Shown here one piece after another: positions 17,488 through 24,616 of a stretch of 64,000 nucleotides of DNA. Below the pieces are notes generated by a model, which saw only the letters and a list, made by a program, of their open reading frames with translations, made no database searches and was not told the origin of the DNA. The DNA is from Paenibacillus sp. PL91 (lineage in GTDB: Bacteria > Bacillota > Bacilli > Paenibacillales > Paenibacillaceae). The stretch lies in NCBI RefSeq assembly GCF_012935325.2, contig NZ_JABBYG020000011.1, positions 124,001-188,000 of the forward strand, read 5' to 3'. How positions within the stretch are numbered: the first letter of the stretch is position 1; each line of letters starts with the position of its first letter. A program made the position numbers and the translations under genes.

Positions 17488-18426
17488 ATGAATAACAAAT
17501 GGATGAATTACGGCGGACTTGTGCTCATTGCGGTAGTATGGGGAGCGAACTTCGGCATATCGCGTCTGGCGATGGAATCGTTTAACCCGATTGTATTTGC
17601 TTTTTTGAGATTTGGATTGGCTCTTCCGTTCTTCTTCCTGATCCTGAAGCTGACCGAGGGAAGCGTGGGCATTCCGTGGCGCATCGTTCCGAAGCTGGCG
17701 CTCATTGGATTGGTTGGCATTACGCTGCTCGAAATCACGGTGATGTACTCGATCAAATATACGACTTTGGCGAATGCGTCGCTCCTCAACGTAGCGCCAT
17801 GGCCAATCTTCGCTGCTTTGTTCGCGCCGCTCTTCGTGAAGGAATCGATCACGCTTCGGCTTATCGTCGGCGGCGCAATCTCGATTGTCGGCGTAAGCTT
17901 AGTTATACTAGGCGGTGGAGAGGGCTTCAGTCTTTCCTCTGAAAATATGCTGGGCAACGCGATGGCGTTTGGCGTCAGCATCATTGGACCGTTATTTAAT
18001 CTCAGCTCGATGTCGCTAATGAAGCAGTACTCGGCACTTCGGGTGAGCACATGGACCATCGCGTTTGGATCATTGTTCATGCTGCCGCTAACGTTTGGAA
18101 CATGGGGACAGACAGACTGGTCCGCTCTAAATGCTGGCCATTATTTAGCCATTGGCTACAATGTACTTATTTGCACGGTGCTGGCTTTTGTCCTGTGGAA
18201 CGCCTGCATGTTTAAAGTAGGAGCGACCCGGTCGAACTTCTTCCGTTATGCGGTTCCTGCTGCGGCAGTCATTGCCGGCTACTTCATGTTCGACGAGAAG
18301 ATCGCCTTCATTCAAATGTGCGGTGCCGGCTGCATGGCTGCTGGCCTGATCTGGATAAGCATAGAACGCAAGCGGCGAGTGGAGCCGATCATTTCTGCTA
18401 CGAAAACAGGCGGACAGATGCTTTAA
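17488..18426 (+). CDS. EamA/DMT-family transporter
   Basis: A 312-residue membrane protein with ten predicted helices in two EamA repeats. The first repeat contains VVWGANFGISRLAM and an ANASLLNVAPWPIF segment; the second has CTVLAFVLWNACMFKVGATR and IWISIERKRR at the end. The family exports or imports metabolites and amino acids, and the substrate cannot be read from the sequence. ATG 17488 (MNNKWMNYGG) is preceded by GGGG; an earlier ATG (17464) is possible. It stands alone, with a strong terminator 63 bases downstream. Confidence 0.85.
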   Translation: MNNKWMNYGGLVLIAVVWGANFGISRLAMESFNPIVFAFLRFGLALPFFFLILKLTEGSVGIPWRIVPKLALIGLVGITLLEITVMYSIKYTTLANASLLNVAPWPIFAALFAPLFVKESITLRLIVGGAISIVGVSLVILGGGEGFSLSSENMLGNAMAFGVSIIGPLFNLSSMSLMKQYSALRVSTWTIAFGSLFMLPLTFGTWGQTDWSALNAGHYLAIGYNVLICTVLAFVLWNACMFKVGATRSNFFRYAVPAAAVIAGYFMFDEKIAFIQMCGAGCMAAGLIWISIERKRRVEPIISATKTGGQML

Positions 18427-18488
18427 TGAGAATGGCAAATCTAGCGGTGCAAGCTGCGGGAAGCAGTACGATGTGAGCTTTCATACAT

Positions 18489-18536
18489 AAGGAGTTGTTC
18501 TAGGAGCCAGTGGGCTCTAGGACAACTCCTTTTTTT
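18489..18536 (+). terminator. Strong terminator after the EamA gene
   Basis: A near-perfect stem of about 20 bp starts at AAGGAGTTGTTCTAGGAGCC (18489-18508) and returns as GGGCTCTAGGACAACTCCTT (18512-18531), followed by a T run. Confidence 0.9.
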
Positions 18537-18560
18537 GAGGTGGAGAAGGGAGAGGATGGA

Positions 18561-18621
18561 TGTAAGCGCTTGATAAAAATGGGGCTGAAAATTTTTTTCG
18601 CGGAATATCAAAGCGTTTGCA
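18561..18621 (+). promoter_or_regulatory. Two cre-like sites upstream of the HAD-mtlD2 pair
   Basis: TGTAAGCGCTTGAT (18561-18574) and TCAAAGCGTTTGCA (18608-18621) each match most of the CcpA consensus. The first shares the 11-base core ATGTAAGCGCT with the site upstream of mtlA. Confidence 0.3.
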
Positions 18622-18748
18622 AAAAGTGCCAAAAACCCTACAGCCGCACAGGTTTTCCCCGATTTCGGTAAGAGGGGAGACAACCGCAGAAAGGCAGTTG
18701 CAGGCAGCGCCTTCCCTTGACGTAAACTTTTAAAACATGTTACGGTTT

Positions 18749-18765
18749 TGTTAGTAAATCTAACA
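18749..18765 (+). promoter_or_regulatory. Operator-like palindrome before the HAD gene
   Basis: A perfect 6-bp inverted repeat TGTTAG-TAAAT-CTAACA lies 27 bases upstream of the HAD start. A TTGACG at 18717-18722 could be a -35 box, though the -10 is poor. The 366 bases between the EamA gene and the HAD gene hold only this, the terminator and the cre-like sites. Confidence 0.45.
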
Positions 18766-18792
18766 TTTAAGCTCTTGAGAGGAGACGGATGG

Positions 18793-19455
18793 ATGATTAA
18801 AGCGATAATTTTTGATTTTGACGGTACGATAATTGACACGGAGACGGCTTGGTACAACGCATTTCGTGATGCCTATCAAGAACATGGGGTAGAGCTTACA
18901 TTAGAGCAGTATTCTGGTTGCATCGGCACGAGTCTGCATGCCTTTAATCCTTATGAATATTTAATGACCGATCTTAACCTGCCAATCGACAAGCAAGCCT
19001 TTCGCGAGCTGGTGCATCTCCAGCATTCCGAGCTTATGCGAAGCGAGCAGGTCAGATCCGGCATCCTGGATTATTTGAACTTCGCTCAAGAGTCTGGCTT
19101 AAAGATCGGCCTCGCTTCAAGCTCAGCCCGTGCTTGGATCGATAAGTATTTGGAGCAGCTCGAAATCGCGCATTACTTCGAATGCATTAGAACGGCAGAT
19201 GATGTAGCCAAGGTGAAGCCGGACCCTGAGCTGTACAGACAGACGCTTTATGCTCTTGGCGTTGAAGCGAGCGAAGCGGTGGCCATTGAGGATTCCCCTA
19301 ATGGAGCGCGTGCTGCGTCGGCTGCCGGCATGTCATGTATCGTTGTGCCGAATACGATTACGAAGAGCTTGGCGTTCGACAAATCCGATCGTTATTATCA
19401 TGCGGAATCATTAGCGCATATTGATTTTCATGAAATGGTTGCCGGTGCGCTATAA
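18793..19455 (+). CDS. HAD-family sugar phosphatase, candidate mannitol-1-phosphatase
   Basis: A 220-residue HAD hydrolase of the beta-phosphoglucomutase-like, YhcW-type group. Motif I is FDFDGTIIDTE (nucleophile Asp8, acid/base Asp10), motif II LASSSA, motif III KVKPDPELY and motif IV IEDSPNGARAA; a helical cap follows motif I. All catalytic residues are intact. ATG 18793 follows GAGAGGAG; the upstream extension of the frame is less likely. The next gene, 121 bases on, is a mannitol-1-phosphate dehydrogenase paralogue. That pairing suggests, by analogy with the fused Acinetobacter enzyme, that this protein releases mannitol from mannitol 1-phosphate. HAD specificity cannot be read from motifs, so the substrate is an inference from context. 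Confidence 0.85.
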   Translation: MIKAIIFDFDGTIIDTETAWYNAFRDAYQEHGVELTLEQYSGCIGTSLHAFNPYEYLMTDLNLPIDKQAFRELVHLQHSELMRSEQVRSGILDYLNFAQESGLKIGLASSSARAWIDKYLEQLEIAHYFECIRTADDVAKVKPDPELYRQTLYALGVEASEAVAIEDSPNGARAASAAGMSCIVVPNTITKSLAFDKSDRYYHAESLAHIDFHEMVAGAL

Positions 19456-19576
19456 CGCTCGTTATTAAGGCGGATAATTGGTGATTTTCGAAATAGTTGT
19501 TTTGCAAGCAAATAAGTCAGAAAATTCAGACTATATTCCAAAGACGACACCACCCCAGAAAAAGGAGGTTCGGACG

Positions 19577-20743
19577 ATGAGGGCTGTACATTTTGGCGCA
19601 GGCAATATTGGTAGAGGTTTTATTGGCCTTCTTCTGTCGAATGCGGGTTATGAGGTCACGTTTGTGGCTCGGAATGAGAGAAAGGTCCAGCTGCTTCAGC
19701 AGCAGGGGCAATATTCCGTTACGCTGGCTAACGAGGCGAGAGATACGGAAATCGTAAACAATGTCACGGCGATCAGCGGCAAAAATATTACGGCGGTGAC
19801 AAAAGCGGTTGCGTCAGCGGATATAGTCACGACAGCGGTGGGAGTAAGCGCGCTTAAGCATATAGCGGAATCTATAGCTAAAGGCATTGAGCTGAGACTT
19901 CGAAGCCGCAACTACAAACCGCTGCATATTATTGCTTGCGAGAACGCGATCTCCGGCAGCTCGCTGCTTAAACGGCGCGTTTATGAGCATCTGCCTGCGG
20001 ATTGGCATGAGGCTGCGGATCGTTGCATCGCTTTTCCGGATACGGCCGTTGACCGGATTGTCCCCGTGCAGGAGCATGATGATCCGCTTAAAGTAACGGT
20101 GGAGCCTTATTTTGAGTGGATATTGGACCGTTCGGCGATGATCGAGGGCTATGAGAAGATCGAAGGAATTAAATATGTGGACGCTTTAGAACCTTACATT
20201 GAACGTAAGTTATTCACAGTCAACACGGGACATTGCACCGCAGCTTACCATGGTTACCTTGAAGGTTATGCAACGATTCAAGAAGCGATGGGGGATGATA
20301 AGATCAAGGAGGAATTATCGCATGTGCTTAGAGAGACGGGCAGTCTTCTTACCTCCAAGTACCATTGGGATAACCAGAAACATGACAAGTATATTAAGAA
20401 AATGATGGTAAGGTTCACGAATCCCCGTTTGACGGATAACGTTATTCGCGTCGGGCGCTCTCCCCTTCGCAAGCTCTCATTGAATGATAGGCTTGTCAGG
20501 CCCGCCTTGCAGGCCCATAAGCTGGGCATTCCAATCCCTCATTTAACTTCTGCGATTGCCGCCGCGCTCTTATTTGATTACGAGAAGGATGAGGAGGCCG
20601 TCATGCTGCAGGCTGCGCTTCGGAACTCGGGCATACACGAGGTTATCACCTCTCATATGGGGATTCCTCAAAAACATGACATGCATCAAAAAATCGTAGA
20701 TAGCTACGGCGCGCTGAGAGAGAATTATACCGCTGCGAAATGA
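19577..20743 (+). CDS. Mannitol-1-phosphate dehydrogenase paralogue, NADP-type motif
   Basis: A 388-residue homologue of the MtlD at 8243-9427, keeping the Rossmann motif HFGAGNIGRGFIG and the catalytic KLFTVNTGH. At the end of the second strand, where NAD-dependent MtlD has Asp-Val (FVDVN), this copy has Ala31-Arg32 (FVARN). Loss of the acidic residue and gain of Arg is the usual change towards NADP(H). It sits away from the mannitol PTS, behind a HAD phosphatase, and ends at a strong terminator. ATG 19577 has AAAGGAGG about ten bases upstream. I infer a biosynthetic role, reducing fructose 6-phosphate to mannitol 1-phosphate with NADPH. It could instead be a redundant catabolic copy. Confidence 0.9.
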   Translation: MRAVHFGAGNIGRGFIGLLLSNAGYEVTFVARNERKVQLLQQQGQYSVTLANEARDTEIVNNVTAISGKNITAVTKAVASADIVTTAVGVSALKHIAESIAKGIELRLRSRNYKPLHIIACENAISGSSLLKRRVYEHLPADWHEAADRCIAFPDTAVDRIVPVQEHDDPLKVTVEPYFEWILDRSAMIEGYEKIEGIKYVDALEPYIERKLFTVNTGHCTAAYHGYLEGYATIQEAMGDDKIKEELSHVLRETGSLLTSKYHWDNQKHDKYIKKMMVRFTNPRLTDNVIRVGRSPLRKLSLNDRLVRPALQAHKLGIPIPHLTSAIAAALLFDYEKDEEAVMLQAALRNSGIHEVITSHMGIPQKHDMHQKIVDSYGALRENYTAAK

Positions 20744-20793
20744 AAACTTGATCCGTTATAGTTGTCCGCAATGGGCTAAACTTGCAAAGATGC

Positions 20794-20833
20794 AAAAAAA
20801 AGCGATGGAAGCCGGACTTCCATCGCTTTTTTT
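20794..20833 (+). terminator. Terminator of the HAD-mtlD2 pair
   Basis: AGCGATGGAAG pairs with CTTCCATCGCT around a 5-base loop; it is preceded by A's and followed by T's, so it could work in both directions. Confidence 0.92.
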
Positions 20834-21064
20834 AGTGCCTTTTAGATCAAACGTTTGAAGAAAAGGTATATTTATTCAGTCTATGTCAGGTGTTATTGTT
20901 GCTGTCATCTAATGAAACCTTACATGACAATGGATTTATTGGAAGAATATTTGCACTATTTAGCGAAAAATTTCTTTTAAAATAGAAATGAAAAAGGTAA
21001 AATCAAAAAAGCGGCTTTTCAATGGAATGGGAGTCGAATTTTACGGAGAAGGACTGAAGCTAAA
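20834..21064 (+). other. Leader region of the glutamate dehydrogenase gene
   Basis: An AT-rich non-coding stretch. It contains a perfect 12-bp palindrome TCAAACGTTTGA (20847-20858), possibly an operator. I see no convincing -35/-10 pair or structured RNA. Confidence 0.4.
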
Positions 21065-22324
21065 ATGACAGTGAGTATAGTAGAAGAAACGTTAAATCCG
21101 TACCAAATCGCACAGCAGCAAATTGATGCTGCGGCAGCGCATCTGAATCTGCCTGAGCATGTCACGCAAATCTTGAAACGCCCGAAACGCGTGCTGTCGG
21201 TTAGTTTCTCCGTTCGTATGGATGATGGCTCGATCCGCGTGTTCGAAGGCTATCGTGCTCAGCATAATGATGCGATTGGACCAACTAAGGGCGGCATTCG
21301 CTTTCATCCTGATGTGACGCTTGACGAGGTTAAAGCACTATCTATGTGGATGAGTTTTAAGTGCGGCGTTGTTGGATTGCCATATGGCGGCGGCAAGGGC
21401 GGCGTTATTTGCGATCCGCGTCTGCTTAGCAAGGGTGAACTGGAGCGCGTGAGTCGTGCATTCATGGAATCTATCGCTGACTTCGTAGGTCCCGATAAAG
21501 ATATTCCTGCACCGGATGTATATACGACACCGCAAGTTATGGGCTGGATGATGGATACGTACAGCAGACTGAAAGGTGTAAATTCGCCAGGCGTTATTAC
21601 AGGCAAACCGCTAATTTTGGGCGGGTCGAAGGGCCGTAATGAAGCGACAGCTCAAGGCTGCGTCTATACGATTTTGGCAGCGCTCCAAGATAAAGGTATT
21701 CCTGTGCAAAATGCGACTGCAGCTATTCAAGGTTATGGCAATGCAGGCCGTATTGCGGCTCGTTTGCTTAGCGAAGCAGGCTGTAAAATTGTTGCGGTCA
21801 GCGATTCCAAAGGCGGCGTTTATGATCCGAATGGATTAGATATCGAAAGAATTTCCATACTAAAGGATACGTCTTCCATCCGTGAATACGGCGAATCCTT
21901 CTCCATTTCAAATGAAGCGCTTCTTGAGCTTGATGTCGACATTTTGGTGCCGGCTGCACTGGAGAACGTTATTACGGCTGCGAATGCAGATCGTATCAAA
22001 GCGAAAATTGTTGCAGAAGCTGCTAACGGTCCGACGACACCGGAAGCCGACCGCGTGCTTGCCAGCCATGGCATCACGGTTATTCCGGATGTGCTTGCAA
22101 ATGCCGGCGGCGTTACGGTGTCGTATTTTGAGTGGGTACAGAATTTGATGAACTACTACTGGAGCGAAGCGGAAGTGCTTGAAAAGCTGGAGACGAACAT
22201 GATTCTATCTTACGTTGCTGTTCGCGACCTTGCTAAGGAGCATAATACCGATCTTCGTACGGCGGCTTATATGATTTCGATTAAACGGATCGCGGCGGCA
22301 ATGGAAGCAAGAGGCTGGATCTAA
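21065..22324 (+). CDS. Glutamate dehydrogenase (Glu/Leu/Phe/Val family)
   Basis: A 419-residue hexameric-type dehydrogenase interconverting glutamate and 2-oxoglutarate. The substrate region has IGPTKGGIRFHPDV and the catalytic lysine segment LPYGGGKGGV, followed by VGPDKDIPAPDV. The C-terminal Rossmann domain has QGYGNAGRIAA. Its length and motifs match B. subtilis RocG/GudB, but which of those it corresponds to cannot be decided. GGAGAAGG precedes the ATG. The next gene, 34 bases on, is diaminopimelate dehydrogenase, another enzyme handling ammonia and amino acids, probably in the same transcript. Confidence 0.92.
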   Translation: MTVSIVEETLNPYQIAQQQIDAAAAHLNLPEHVTQILKRPKRVLSVSFSVRMDDGSIRVFEGYRAQHNDAIGPTKGGIRFHPDVTLDEVKALSMWMSFKCGVVGLPYGGGKGGVICDPRLLSKGELERVSRAFMESIADFVGPDKDIPAPDVYTTPQVMGWMMDTYSRLKGVNSPGVITGKPLILGGSKGRNEATAQGCVYTILAALQDKGIPVQNATAAIQGYGNAGRIAARLLSEAGCKIVAVSDSKGGVYDPNGLDIERISILKDTSSIREYGESFSISNEALLELDVDILVPAALENVITAANADRIKAKIVAEAANGPTTPEADRVLASHGITVIPDVLANAGGVTVSYFEWVQNLMNYYWSEAEVLEKLETNMILSYVAVRDLAKEHNTDLRTAAYMISIKRIAAAMEARGWI

Positions 22325-22358
22325 GCACGATATAAAATGAAGAAGAGGTGACGGCATC

Positions 22359-23336
22359 ATGACAGAACAGATTCGCATCGGTATCGTAGGTTACGGCAAT
22401 TTGGGGCGCGGCGTTGAGCTGGCGATCAAACAAAATCCGGATATGAGATTGGACGCGGTATTTACGCGCAGAGACCCGGCATCCATTCCATCTGCTGCAA
22501 AGGCATATGCAATCGAAGATGCTGAACGCTTCGTTGATGAGATCGATGTAATGATTCTTTGCGGCGGTTCAGCGACGGATCTGCCGGAGCAGGGTCCTGC
22601 TTTTGCACGGTTGTTCCACACGGTAGACAGCTTCGATACGCATGCGCGCATACCGGAGTATTTTGAGCAGGTTGATGAGGCTGCAAAGGTAAGTCGTAAA
22701 GTAAGCGTCATTTCGACAGGCTGGGACCCGGGACTGTTCTCGCTTAACCGACTGCTTGCGGAATCGATTTTGCCAGAAGGCAAGGAGTATACGTTCTGGG
22801 GCAAGGGTGTAAGCCAAGGCCACTCCGACGCGATCCGCCGGGTTAAGGGCGTTAAGCATGGCGTGCAATACACAATCCCGAGCGACGAAGCAGTAGAACG
22901 TGTGCGCGGCGGGGAGAACCCAGAGCTTGCTACGCGCGATAAGCATATCCGTGATTGTTATATCGTTGCTGAGGAAGGCGCTGACCAGGAGGCGATTGCG
23001 GAAGAAATCCGTACGATGCCGAACTACTTCTCCGATTACGATACAACCGTTCATTTCATTGACGAAGCAACGATGAAGGCTGAGCATTCCTCGATGCCGC
23101 ATGGCGGGATGGTGCTTCGCAGCGGCAAGACGGGCGAGAGCAGCACGCAGATCATTGAGTTTGGATTGAAGCTTGACAGCAATCCGGAGTTCACGGCGAG
23201 CGTTCTAGTTGCCTATGCAAGAGCGGCTTATAAGCTTGCCCGCGCGGGACAAGCCGGAGCGAAGACTGTTTTTGACATTCCGTTTGCGTACCTTTCGCCA
23301 AAATCAGCTGCTGAATTGCGCAAAGAGCTGCTATAA
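22359..23336 (+). CDS. ddh: meso-Diaminopimelate D-dehydrogenase
   Basis: A 325-residue NADPH enzyme that makes meso-diaminopimelate from tetrahydrodipicolinate and ammonia in one step of lysine and cell-wall synthesis. The N-terminal nucleotide motif is IGIVGYGNLGRGVE (residues 7-20). The segments STGWDPGLFSLNRL and WGKGVSQGHSDAIRRVKGV are characteristic of the family. AGAGGTG lies just before the ATG. It follows glutamate dehydrogenase closely. Some Bacillota have this bypass in addition to the acetylase route. Confidence 0.93.
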   Translation: MTEQIRIGIVGYGNLGRGVELAIKQNPDMRLDAVFTRRDPASIPSAAKAYAIEDAERFVDEIDVMILCGGSATDLPEQGPAFARLFHTVDSFDTHARIPEYFEQVDEAAKVSRKVSVISTGWDPGLFSLNRLLAESILPEGKEYTFWGKGVSQGHSDAIRRVKGVKHGVQYTIPSDEAVERVRGGENPELATRDKHIRDCYIVAEEGADQEAIAEEIRTMPNYFSDYDTTVHFIDEATMKAEHSSMPHGGMVLRSGKTGESSTQIIEFGLKLDSNPEFTASVLVAYARAAYKLARAGQAGAKTVFDIPFAYLSPKSAAELRKELL

Positions 23337-23453
23337 TTACAAATTTTTCTGGACAAGTGCCCGTTTTTACATTTTATTACTATCCGTTTTGGGAAATCTA
23401 GGCTATAATGACCAAAGTGTGAAAAAAGAACTGTCGAAATGTATCGAGAAGTG

Positions 23454-23482
23454 CTGAAAGTTCTATCTTCTTGTGGTAGAAT
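23454..23482 (+). promoter_or_regulatory. Possible promoter of the exopolysaccharide locus
   Basis: CTGAAA (23454-23459), a 17-base spacer and TAGAAT (23477-23482) lie 60 bases upstream of the CpsB-like gene. A TATAAT at 23404-23409 is an alternative -10. Confidence 0.4.
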
Positions 23483-23542
23483 AAGGTCATAACCTGCCTA
23501 TCAGGAGCTTTTGATCAAAATCTACTAGGACGTGAGATCAGC

Positions 23543-24328
23543 ATGATAGACATTCATACCCACATATTGCCTGGATTGGATGATGGCGCAGCGAGCTTTG
23601 ATGATACTTTGAATATGGCCCGGGCAGCCGTTTCAGAGGGAATTACAACCATCATTGCAACGCCGCACCACGCCAACGGGACCTATACCAATACAGCAGA
23701 CGTCGTAGCAGTGCACACTTCCTCCATTAACGATCAGTTACTGGCAGCAGGTGTGCCTGTTACTATTAGGGCTGGCCAAGAGATTCGAGTCCATGATGAT
23801 CTGCTAGATGCTTGGAATAGGAAAGAGCTGCTATCATTAGCCGGCTCTAGCTTTGTATTAATAGAAATGCCATCCTCCCGCATACCAAAGAGTATGATTG
23901 AGCTCGTTCACGAGCTTAATATATTAAACCTCAAACCCATTATCGCCCATCCTGAAAGAAATGCAGAGGTTGTGAAGCATCCTGAACGATTAGCCGAGCT
24001 AATAGAAGCGGGAGCATTCGCACAGGTTACGTCTCATTCCTTGCTAGGCGGGTTCGGTAAGCGTATTGAACAATCCTCTTGGTCGTTGCTTAAAGCTGGA
24101 CTAATCCATATTGTTTCATCCGATGCTCATCATATCGAGCGGCGCGGTTTTAGACTGCGCGAAGCCTATGATGCTATTGAGAGGCGGATGGGAGAACAGT
24201 GGGTGAGCTACCTGCAGATGAATGCCCAATCCGTTATTGCGGATGAGCCATTCCATTCTCAACCGGCTGCAGCAGCAACTACGGACGGAGTCGTTCGGCG
24301 CATTATTTCCTATTTCTACAAAAGATAG
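23543..24328 (+). CDS. CpsB/YwqE-type tyrosine phosphatase
   Basis: A 261-residue PHP-fold, metal-dependent protein-tyrosine phosphatase. The metal ligands appear as HTH (His5, His7) in IDIHTHILPGLDDG, TPHH (His42, His43), AHPERN and SSDAHHI near residue 194. Such enzymes dephosphorylate the bacterial tyrosine kinase and its targets that control capsule export. Its partner kinase is encoded at 27636-28328. The last 40 codons and the downstream sequence are copied in tandem immediately after the gene. It opens the exopolysaccharide locus. Confidence 0.9.
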   Translation: MIDIHTHILPGLDDGAASFDDTLNMARAAVSEGITTIIATPHHANGTYTNTADVVAVHTSSINDQLLAAGVPVTIRAGQEIRVHDDLLDAWNRKELLSLAGSSFVLIEMPSSRIPKSMIELVHELNILNLKPIIAHPERNAEVVKHPERLAELIEAGAFAQVTSHSLLGGFGKRIEQSSWSLLKAGLIHIVSSDAHHIERRGFRLREAYDAIERRMGEQWVSYLQMNAQSVIADEPFHSQPAAAATTDGVVRRIISYFYKR

Positions 24329-24545
24329 ACAGCCCTAGCGTTAATGACAGTTGAAGTAATTACATACTGAACATGACTACCTGTAGATGAATGCCCAATC
24401 CGTTATTGCGGATGAGCCGTTTCATTCTCAACCGGCTGCAGCAGCAACTGCGGACGGAGTCGTTCGGCGTATTATTTCCTATTTCTACAAAAGATAGACA
24501 GCCCTAGCGTTAATGACAGTTCGAGTAATTACATACTGAATATGA
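24208..24545 (+). repeat. 169-bp tandem duplication covering the 3' end of the phosphatase gene
   Basis: Unit 1 (24208-24376) contains the last 40 codons of the CpsB-like gene and about 48 bases of downstream sequence. Unit 2 (24377-24545) repeats it exactly in register with about eight substitutions (about 95% identity by eye). Confidence 0.92.
24377..24497 (+). pseudogene. Duplicated 3' fragment of the CpsB-like gene
   Basis: The coding part of the second unit. In the original frame the third codon is TAG where the intact gene has CAG, so it cannot be read through. There is no start or ribosome binding site. It is a dead remnant upstream of the SLH gene. Confidence 0.85.
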
Positions 24546-24616
24546 TTAGATTGGCTTTATTAGTCATTTGTCTATTAGACGAATGCAACTATTCTACATA
24601 CAGGAGTGAAATCAGA

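Noticed and set aside
24542..24616. A longer N-terminus for the SLH protein beginning MIRLALLVICLL
   Set aside because: The GTG at 24617 has a good Shine-Dalgarno and begins a normal signal peptide; the upstream part overlaps the end of the duplication and has no ribosome binding site.
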